Positions 7,368-12,748 of a stretch of DNA of 12,748 nt are shown piece by piece (the stretch's first letter is position 1; every line of letters begins with the position of its first letter). Below the pieces are notes generated by a model that was not told where the DNA came from, searched no databases, and saw nothing but the letters and a program-made list of their open reading frames with translations. The stretch comes from Gemmatimonadota bacterium (GTDB lineage Bacteria; Gemmatimonadota; Gemmatimonadetes; Longimicrobiales; Gaopeijiaceae): assembly GCA_007129525.1 (NCBI GenBank), contig SKVI01000187.1, forward strand, positions 1-12,748. The letters are read 5' to 3'. The position numbers and the translations under genes were made by a program.

Positions 7368-7387
7368 GTGCATCGGACTCCCCCGAA

Positions 7388-7466
7388 ACGGGAGTTGTCC
7401 CCGTCCGGTTGAATCCCCGGGACGCTCAGGGCGTAAAAGGGGAGGGAGGCGCCTCCGCGCGTCCCG
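7388..7466 (+). promoter_or_regulatory. Possible structured leader in the bshC-to-coiled-coil gap
   Basis: The 135-base gap at 7368-7502 contains a possible hairpin ACGGG (7388-7392)/CCCGT (7400-7404) with a 7-base loop. It also contains an 8-bp inverted repeat, CGGGACGC (7418-7425)/GCGTCCCG (7459-7466), enclosing the 12-bp palindrome GGAGGCGCCTCC (7445-7456). A weak sigma70-like pair, TTGAAT (7409-7414) and GTAAAA (7433-7438), is spaced 18 bases apart. I match no known riboswitch. In GC-rich DNA, inverted repeats of this size can arise by chance, so this is only a candidate leader or operator region for the downstream gene and murJ. Confidence 0.25.
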
Positions 7467-7502
7467 TTGCAGGAAGTTTCCCCTGGCCGGTAGGTTCAGT
7501 CC

Positions 7503-7790
7503 ATGACGTGGCTCGTCATCATTGTCCTCGCTCTGCTGATCCCCGAGATCCTCTCCACCGTCCTGGATTCACGACTGGGGCGGGCGGCCGCCGTTCGCCT
7601 GGAATCGGGCGCGGTGGAGCGGGAGGACCAGGTGACGGCAGAACGCCTTCGCTACCTGGAGAACGAGGTGGACAGGCTTGCCAGCGAGGTGCACCGGTTG
7701 AACGAGGAGAGCGAGTTCCTGCACCAGCTCCTGGCCGAGCGGGGTCGGGACGCGTCTCCCCGGATCCGGCCCGGTGACCCGGATTCCTGA
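7503..7790 (+). CDS. Small membrane-anchored coiled-coil protein upstream of murJ (hypothetical)
   Basis: The 95-residue product starts with one hydrophobic helix (about residues 3-20), has a short basic linker, and then a clear coiled coil. Heptad a/d positions are L49, L52, V56, L59, V63, L66, S70, L73 and L77, an unbroken 3-4 spacing with one polar break. The last 15 residues are polar and Pro/Arg-rich. The layout, an N-terminal anchor followed by a cytoplasmic coiled coil, recalls PspB of the phage shock system, but I see no sequence match that would justify that name. The ATG has only a weak TAGG-type site eight bases upstream. Its 3' end overlaps the murJ start by 17 bases, so the two are probably co-translated. 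Function unknown; a role in organising envelope synthesis is a guess from context. Confidence 0.7.
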   Translation: MTWLVIIVLALLIPEILSTVLDSRLGRAAAVRLESGAVEREDQVTAERLRYLENEVDRLASEVHRLNEESEFLHQLLAERGRDASPRIRPGDPDS

Positions 7791-9402
7791 TCCTCCCACT
7801 CCGGGGATGCCGGGGGTCGAGTCTCCGCCTCCGGAGGCCGGCGGAGACCGGACCGCCGCCCGCACCCGTGCTTCGGCGCTGGTGAGCGCCGGGATCCTTC
7901 TGAGCCGGATCAGCGGCCTCGTCCGGGAGCGAGTCTTCGCCCATTTCTTCGGCGCCTCGCCGGTGGCCGACGCCTGGAAGGCGGCGCTCCGGCTCCCGAA
8001 CCTGATCCAGAATCTTCTCGGAGAAGGAACGCTTTCGGCCTCCTTCATCCCCATCTACGCCGAGCTCCTGGAAGAGGGACGGGAGCGGGAGGCCGCCCGG
8101 TTTGCCGGAGCGGTTCTGGGCCTCCTGACGCTCACGGCGGGCCTCATGGCGCTCCTGGGGATCCTCCTGGCTCCCTGGCTGGTGGGCTTCTTCTTCTACG
8201 GGTTCGACCCCGAGCGGCAGGCGCTGACGGTGGAGCTGGTCCGAATCCTCTTCCCCATGACGGCTCTTCTGGTCCTGTCGGCGTGGGCGCTGGGGATCCT
8301 GAACAGCCATCGTAGGTTCTTTCTGGCCTATGTAGCCCCGGTGGCCTGGAACGCCGCCATGATCATCGCCATGGCCGTGGGGGGGTTGGCCTGGGAGATG
8401 GACCCGGTGCAACTGGTCCGGCTTCTGGCCTGGGGCGCCCTGGCGGGGGGTGGCCTCCAGTTCTTGGTGCAGCTTCCGCTGGTCCTGCAACTTCTGACCG
8501 AGTTTCGACCGGTGGTCTCCACCCGCGTGGAAGGGGTGAGGGAGGCCATCCGCAACTTCCTGCCGGTGGTGGCGGCCCGGGGCGCGGTGAACCTGGGGGG
8601 ATGGCTGGACTACGCGCTGGCGGCCTTTCTGGCCACCGGCGCCGTGGCCACGCTGGCGTACGCGCAGATTCTCTTCATGCTCCCCATCTCCCTCTTCGGG
8701 ATGGCAGTGGCCGCTTCCGAGCTCCCGGAGATCTCCCGCAACCGACGCGCCGCCGGGGAGGTCCTTGCCGGCGAGGTGACCCAGGCCGGGGAGCGGGTGG
8801 CGTACTGGCTGGTCCCGTCCACGGTGGGCTACCTCCTCCTGGGGGACGTGGTGGTGGCCGCCGTCTTCGAAACCGGTGCCTTTGGGGCCGACGAGGTCAT
8901 GGTGACCTGGGTCATCCTGGGCGCCTATGCCCTGGGAATGGGGGCATCCGCCACTTCACGACTCCTTTCCTCGGCCTTCTACGCCCTCCGGGACACACGC
9001 ACGCCGGCCCGGGTGGCGTACCTGAGGGTTTCGCTGGCCCTGGTGCTGGGGGCCGCCCTCATGTTTCCCCTGGACCGGTTCCGGGTGGGCGTGTTGGGCC
9101 TGGGCGCAGCGGGGCTGGCCCTGGGCTCGGCGGTGGCAGCATGGGTCGAGCTGGGGCTCCTCCGGCGCAACCTGAGGGAGAAGCTGGGCCGGGAGCTCAC
9201 CCTGGCGGGCCCGGGGCTGTTCCGCATGATGGGGGCCGGGTTGGCGGCTGGCGCAGTGGGCCTGGGCCTCCACCTGGCCCTTCCTCCCATGCACCCATGG
9301 TTGGTCGCCCTGGGAACGCTCGTTCCCTTCGCCGGGGTATACCTTCTCCTGACCCGGGTCCTCGGAGTCTCGGGTCCCCTGGACCGTCTTCTGCGCCGCT
9401 AG
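7774..9402 (+). CDS. murJ: MurJ, lipid II flippase
   Basis: MurJ is the MOP-superfamily integral membrane protein that flips lipid II across the inner membrane for peptidoglycan synthesis. The 542-residue product has about the usual length and many hydrophobic segments, in keeping with 14 helices. The N-terminal signature is well kept: LLSRISGLVRERVFAHFFGAS (from 42), VADAWKAALRLPNL (64-77) and LLGEGTLSASFIP (81-93). By alignment with E. coli from memory, R18, R24 and D39 correspond to R45, R51 and D66, while R52 is replaced by Q79. The first 30 residues are a Pro/Glu-rich extension before helix 1. GTG 7774 is used; ATG 7807 would remove 11 residues of that extension. Neither has a strong ribosome binding site. 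The gene starts within the end of the coiled-coil gene. Confidence 0.93.
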   Translation: MTRIPDPPTPGMPGVESPPPEAGGDRTAARTRASALVSAGILLSRISGLVRERVFAHFFGASPVADAWKAALRLPNLIQNLLGEGTLSASFIPIYAELLEEGREREAARFAGAVLGLLTLTAGLMALLGILLAPWLVGFFFYGFDPERQALTVELVRILFPMTALLVLSAWALGILNSHRRFFLAYVAPVAWNAAMIIAMAVGGLAWEMDPVQLVRLLAWGALAGGGLQFLVQLPLVLQLLTEFRPVVSTRVEGVREAIRNFLPVVAARGAVNLGGWLDYALAAFLATGAVATLAYAQILFMLPISLFGMAVAASELPEISRNRRAAGEVLAGEVTQAGERVAYWLVPSTVGYLLLGDVVVAAVFETGAFGADEVMVTWVILGAYALGMGASATSRLLSSAFYALRDTRTPARVAYLRVSLALVLGAALMFPLDRFRVGVLGLGAAGLALGSAVAAWVELGLLRRNLREKLGRELTLAGPGLFRMMGAGLAAGAVGLGLHLALPPMHPWLVALGTLVPFAGVYLLLTRVLGVSGPLDRLLRR

Positions 9403-9427
9403 CCTCCCGCCCCGTGACCCTTCCTGC

Positions 9428-11311
9428 ATGATCGACCGGACCATCCTCGACCACCTCCCCTCCTCACCCGGCGTGTACATTTTCCGCGACGGGGAAGGGG
9501 AGTCGCTCTACATCGGAAAGGCCAAGGCGCTCCGGAGCAGGGTCCGGAGCTACTTCCGGGACGGCGCGGAACCGGGGCTACGGACCCGGGAAATGCTGCG
9601 TCGCACCGAGAACGTGGAGACCATCGTGGTGGGCTCGGAAGCCGAAGCCCTTCTCCTTGAGTCCAACCTCATCAAGGAACACCGCCCCCGCTTCAACATC
9701 CGGCTCCGCGACGACAAGCGCTATCCGTACATCAAGGTCACCACCCAGGAGCCCTTCCCCCGGGTTTTCGTGACCCGGCGCCTGCGCGACGACGGAGGCC
9801 GTTACTTCGGGCCCTTCACCTCGGTGGGGCCCATGCGCCAGGCTCTGGAAGTGGTGAAGCGGCTCTATACCGTCCGCTCCTGCCGCTACGATCTTCCCGA
9901 CGAGGCGCCCCCGCGTCCGTGCCTGGACTACCATATCGATCGGTGCAAGGCACCCTGCGTGGGACTGCAAACCCAGGAGGAGTACGGTGAGATGATCCAG
10001 GAGATCCTCCGGATCCTGGCAGGCGACACCGGAGAGCTCAAGGAAGAGATTCGAACCAAGATGGAGGCGGCTTCGGCGGACCTCCGCTTCGAGGAAGCGG
10101 CCCGACACCGGGACGTCCTGCAGGGCCTGGAGTCGCTGGAGCGGAATCAGCGCGTCGAGAAGGCCGGAGGGGGCAATCAGGATGTGCTCGGCATCGCCCG
10201 GGACGGGGATCTCGGCGCTGCCGTCCTCCTGCGAATCCGGCAGGGAACCCTCCTGGGACGGGAGAGTCGCCGCTTTGACGGACTGGGAGACGAGAGCGAC
10301 GACGAGATCCTGGGCACCTTCGCCGCCCAGCTCTACCTGGCGGGCGGGGACGAGGCCATCCGGGAGCTTCCCTCCGAGGTCCTGCTTCCGTCGGAGTTCG
10401 GCGACCGAAGGCTCCTGGCCGAGGCCCTGAGCGATCAGGCGGGCCGGAAGGTGCACCTGCACGTCCCCAGGAGGGGAGAGAAGCGAAGGCTGGTGGAGCT
10501 GGCCTCCGCCAACGCCCGGCACCTCCTGGAGGAGCGAGTCACAGCGCTGGAAGCCACGGCGGATCGGGCCGACGCCGTGCTCTACGAGCTCCAGGATCGG
10601 CTGGAGCTGAAGGTGGTGCCCCGACTCATGGTCTGCTTCGACATCTCCCACACCCAGGGCACCGAGGTGGTGGCCTCGGCGGTGGTCTTCGAGAACGGTG
10701 AGAAGAAGCGCGGCCTGTACCGGCGCATGAAGATCCGCGGGGACTGGGGCAACGACGACTACCGCTCCATGGCCGAGGCGGTGGAACGTTACCTCCGGCG
10801 CCGCATGGATCAGGACGAACCCCTGCCGGAGCTGGTCGTGGTGGACGGAGGTCGGGGCCAGCTCTCGGCGGTGCTGCCCGTTCTGGAACGACTCGACGCC
10901 TCGGAGGTGGCCGTGGCGGCCCTGGCGAAGCGGGAAGAGGAGGTGTTCCTGGCAGGACGCGGCGAGCCCGTGCGTCTCTCTCGCCGGGACCCGGCCCTCC
11001 GGCTTCTGCAGCGAATTCGCAATGAGGCGCATCGCTTCGCTGTGGAATACAACCGCAAGCTGCGGGGACGCCGCACCATCCGGAGCGCCCTCGGCGACGT
11101 TCCCGGGATCGGACCGGAGCGGCAGCGGGCACTGCTCACTCGATTCGGCTCCGTGCGAGGGGTCCTCGAGGCCGGGGCTGACGAGATCACGCGGGTTCCG
11201 GGGTTTTCCAGGGTTCTGGCAGACCGGGTTCTGTCGTACCTTCAGGGAGATGGGGAAGGGAAGCGTCCCGCCCGGACTCCCCCGGCTCCGGACTCCTCCC
11301 CCGGCACCTGA
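9428..11311 (+). CDS. uvrC: UvrC, excinuclease ABC subunit C
   Basis: UvrC makes both incisions, 3' and 5' of a DNA lesion, in nucleotide excision repair after UvrA/UvrB recognition. The 627-residue product shows all domains. The GIY-YIG nuclease has GVY (15-17), YIG (28-30), R39 and the metal-binding E78 in LLLESNLIKEHRPRFN. A four-cysteine segment follows (C152, C165, C173, C177), matching the site reported to hold a [4Fe-4S] cluster in E. coli UvrC. The UvrB-interacting UVR motif lies around 207-237 (LRFEEAARHRD). The RNase H-like 5' nuclease has D404 in CFDISHTQG, D473 in VVDGGRGQL and H535 in NEAHRFA. The C-terminal helix-hairpin-helix pair covers about 555-606, including DVPGIGPERQRALL. 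The ATG follows murJ by 25 bases without a visible Shine-Dalgarno site. Confidence 0.97.
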   Translation: MIDRTILDHLPSSPGVYIFRDGEGESLYIGKAKALRSRVRSYFRDGAEPGLRTREMLRRTENVETIVVGSEAEALLLESNLIKEHRPRFNIRLRDDKRYPYIKVTTQEPFPRVFVTRRLRDDGGRYFGPFTSVGPMRQALEVVKRLYTVRSCRYDLPDEAPPRPCLDYHIDRCKAPCVGLQTQEEYGEMIQEILRILAGDTGELKEEIRTKMEAASADLRFEEAARHRDVLQGLESLERNQRVEKAGGGNQDVLGIARDGDLGAAVLLRIRQGTLLGRESRRFDGLGDESDDEILGTFAAQLYLAGGDEAIRELPSEVLLPSEFGDRRLLAEALSDQAGRKVHLHVPRRGEKRRLVELASANARHLLEERVTALEATADRADAVLYELQDRLELKVVPRLMVCFDISHTQGTEVVASAVVFENGEKKRGLYRRMKIRGDWGNDDYRSMAEAVERYLRRRMDQDEPLPELVVVDGGRGQLSAVLPVLERLDASEVAVAALAKREEEVFLAGRGEPVRLSRRDPALRLLQRIRNEAHRFAVEYNRKLRGRRTIRSALGDVPGIGPERQRALLTRFGSVRGVLEAGADEITRVPGFSRVLADRVLSYLQGDGEGKRPARTPPAPDSSPGT

Positions 11312-11316
11312 AAAGC

Positions 11317-11361
11317 ACCAGACCCGTACTTCTTTTCCACCCCCACCGGGAATTGTCTGGT
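11317..11361 (+). repeat. Inverted repeat framing the leader immediately before gltX
   Basis: ACCAGAC (11317-11323) is repeated in inverted form as GTCTGGT (11355-11361), and the second arm ends directly against the ATG of gltX. The space between the arms is 31 bases and pyrimidine-rich. Paired in RNA, the stem would cover the start region of gltX, where no Shine-Dalgarno site is seen. A 7-bp repeat can occur by chance. Confidence 0.25.
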
Positions 11362-12748
11362 ATGACCACCGTCCGCACCCGCTTCGCCCCCAGCCCCACC
11401 GGATCCCTCCACCTGGGAAATCTCCGGATCGCCATCTTCAACCACCTCCTGGCCCGCCACCACGGGGGCCGGTTCATTCTTCGCATCGAGGACACGGATC
11501 TGGAACGGAATGTGGAGGGGGCCGTGGAAGGGATCCTCTCGGATCTTCGCTGGGCCGGTCTTGAGTGGGACGAGGGCCCTGACGTGGGCGGGGGGCACGG
11601 TCCCTACCGTCAGTCCGCCCGGGGCCGATCCCACCACCTGGCGGCACTTCGGCTGGAGGCCGCCGGAAGGGCCTACCGGTGCTTCTGCACCGACGAGGAG
11701 GTGGCGGCAGCCCGCACCGAGACCACCTCGGGACCGGAATGCCCGGGCCGCTGTCGCGGCCTGGGCTCCGGGGAGATCCGGGCTCGGACCGAAGCCGGGC
11801 CCCCGCCGGTGCTCCGATTCGCCGTGCCCGACGACACCATCTCGTTTCGGGATGAGGTGAGAGGTGATATCCACTGGGAGGGAAGTGATATAGGAGACTT
11901 CGTGATTCTGCGTGGAGACCAGCGGGCCACCTACAACTTTGCGGTGGTGGTGGACGACATCGCCATGGAGATCACCCACGTGATCCGGGGGGCCGGGCAC
12001 CTCTCCAACACGCCAAAGCAGGCGCTCCTGTTCGATGCTCTGGAGGCCCCTCGACCCGTCTTCGCGCACCTGCCCACCGTCCTGGGACCCGACGGACGCA
12101 AGCTCTCGAAGCGGGAGGGGGCTCCGGGGGTCGAGGAGCTGGCTCGAGAGGGGTACCACCCCGACGGGGTGGTGAACTACCTGTCGCTGCTGGGGTGGTC
12201 TCCCGGTGACGACCGGGAGATCCTGAGCCGCCGGGAGCTGGCGGAGCTGATGGATCTGGACCGGGTGGGGGCGTCGGACACCGTTTTCGACCCGGAAAAG
12301 CTGCGATGGGCCTCAGCCCAGCACATCGCAACCATGCCACTGGATGAGTTGGTGGAAGCGGTGACCCCCCGGCTGGACCGCAGCCGCTACCCTCTCTCGG
12401 ATTCGGAGCTGCCAAACGCCGTGGACGCCATTCGCACCCGCCTCACCACCTTTGCCGAGGTGAACCAGCACCTGGCCCTCCTCTTTCCCGACTCCGAGAC
12501 GTTCGCGGCCGGCTACGTCGAGCTGGCTCGAGAGGAGAACGCTGAGGCGACCCTTCGAGCGGTCCGGGAACACCTGGAGGAGGTGGAGGACTGGGATCCG
12601 GAGACGCTTTCGGGTGCCGTGCGGGAGGCCGGCCAGGTCGCCGGGGCACGGGGTCGAGCGCTCTTCCACCCGGTTCGCCTGGCGCTCACCGGCGCCAGGA
12701 AGGGGCCAGATCTGGGACAGGTGCTGGCGGGGGTTGGGCCGCGACGGA
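11362..12748 (+). CDS. gltX: GltX, glutamyl-tRNA synthetase (3' end beyond the window)
   Basis: GltX charges tRNA-Glu with glutamate. The frame from ATG 11362 is open for 462 codons plus one base and runs off the window, probably lacking only a short tail (usual length 460-500). The class I signature is FAPSPTGSLHLGNLR (8-22), where HLGN replaces HIG-type residues, and the KMSKS loop reads DGRKLSKREGA (244-254). RIEDTDLERN (41-50), GPYRQSARG (80-88) and YNFAVVVDD (191-199) are standard. A cysteine group CFC (107-109) with C127 and C131 may bind zinc. The usual RGEDH motif reads RGAGH (209-213), an unusual change of two residues. Whether it is discriminating or also charges tRNA-Gln cannot be decided here. 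The gene follows uvrC by 50 bases. Confidence 0.96.
   Translation, partial: MTTVRTRFAPSPTGSLHLGNLRIAIFNHLLARHHGGRFILRIEDTDLERNVEGAVEGILSDLRWAGLEWDEGPDVGGGHGPYRQSARGRSHHLAALRLEAAGRAYRCFCTDEEVAAARTETTSGPECPGRCRGLGSGEIRARTEAGPPPVLRFAVPDDTISFRDEVRGDIHWEGSDIGDFVILRGDQRATYNFAVVVDDIAMEITHVIRGAGHLSNTPKQALLFDALEAPRPVFAHLPTVLGPDGRKLSKREGAPGVEELAREGYHPDGVVNYLSLLGWSPGDDREILSRRELAELMDLDRVGASDTVFDPEKLRWASAQHIATMPLDELVEAVTPRLDRSRYPLSDSELPNAVDAIRTRLTTFAEVNQHLALLFPDSETFAAGYVELAREENAEATLRAVREHLEEVEDWDPETLSGAVREAGQVAGARGRALFHPVRLALTGARKGPDLGQVLAGVGPRR

Noticed and set aside
5661..7373. 570-codon open frame on the - strand opposite bshC
   Set aside because: The + strand frame has clear BshC motifs. The reverse frame shows no recognisable domain and exists because GC-rich codon use suppresses stops on the opposite strand.
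7364..7777. 137-codon frame whose GTG overlaps the bshC stop (GTGA)
   Set aside because: The junction looks like a coupled start, but the product is low-complexity (Gly, Ala, Pro, Arg) without helix or motif, and its second half lies out of frame over the better-supported coiled-coil gene.
9578..11032. 484-codon open frame on the - strand opposite uvrC
   Set aside because: Fully covered by UvrC with all catalytic residues in place. The antisense translation is His/Gly/Leu-rich with no motif.
11312..11361. Possible intrinsic terminator between uvrC and gltX
   Set aside because: The 7-bp inverted repeat has a 31-base loop and no T-run after the second arm, which instead abuts the gltX start codon.
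11860..11900. AT-richer patch with repeated GTGATAT in gltX
   Set aside because: The frame continues through conserved GltX residues. The repeat is short and reflects codon choice, not an insertion.
1..12748. Defence system, mobile element or genomic island
   Set aside because: No transposase, integrase, nuclease or toxin genes, no CRISPR repeats, no tRNA and no shift in base composition were seen. All recognisable genes are core metabolism or repair.

Overview
The window is about 12.7 kb of high-GC bacterial chromosome (roughly two-thirds G+C by eye). Every supported gene lies on the + strand, and there is almost no non-coding DNA. The combination of lipid A synthesis genes (an outer membrane) with a bacillithiol gene (bshC), high GC and this housekeeping order suggests a Gram-negative lineage outside Proteobacteria. 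Gemmatimonadota or a relative is my best guess, from gene content alone. I see no phage, transposon, CRISPR array, tRNA, rRNA or sign of recent transfer.

Positions 1-4354 form a lipid A block: the 3' end of lpxA, a Gfo/Idh-type oxidoreductase resembling the UDP-GlcNAc 3-oxidoreductase GnnA, a 44-residue one-helix membrane protein, lpxB, a DUF374 acyltransferase resembling LpxJ, and lpxK. Several junctions are 4-nt stop/start overlaps, so the block is probably one translationally coupled operon. In order, these genes would acylate UDP-GlcNAc (LpxA), possibly prepare a 3-amino sugar (GnnA-like), join the disaccharide (LpxB), add secondary acyl chains (LpxJ-like) and phosphorylate the 4' position (LpxK). 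No Kdo transferase and no GnnB aminotransferase is present here.

Positions 4351-7367 hold rlmH (23S rRNA methyltransferase), a class I SAM methyltransferase and bshC, the last enzyme of bacillithiol synthesis. The methyltransferase next to bshC is the most interesting functional lead: it may make N-methyl-bacillithiol.

Positions 7368-9402 hold a 135-nt potentially structured intergenic region, a 95-residue membrane-anchored coiled-coil protein, and murJ (lipid II flippase), whose start lies inside the preceding gene. Positions 9428-12748 hold uvrC (nucleotide excision repair) and gltX (glutamyl-tRNA synthetase), the latter cut by the window edge. No intrinsic terminator is visible. Most of the window is conserved core biology; the novelty lies in the accessory genes placed within the lipid A and bacillithiol blocks and in two small membrane proteins.
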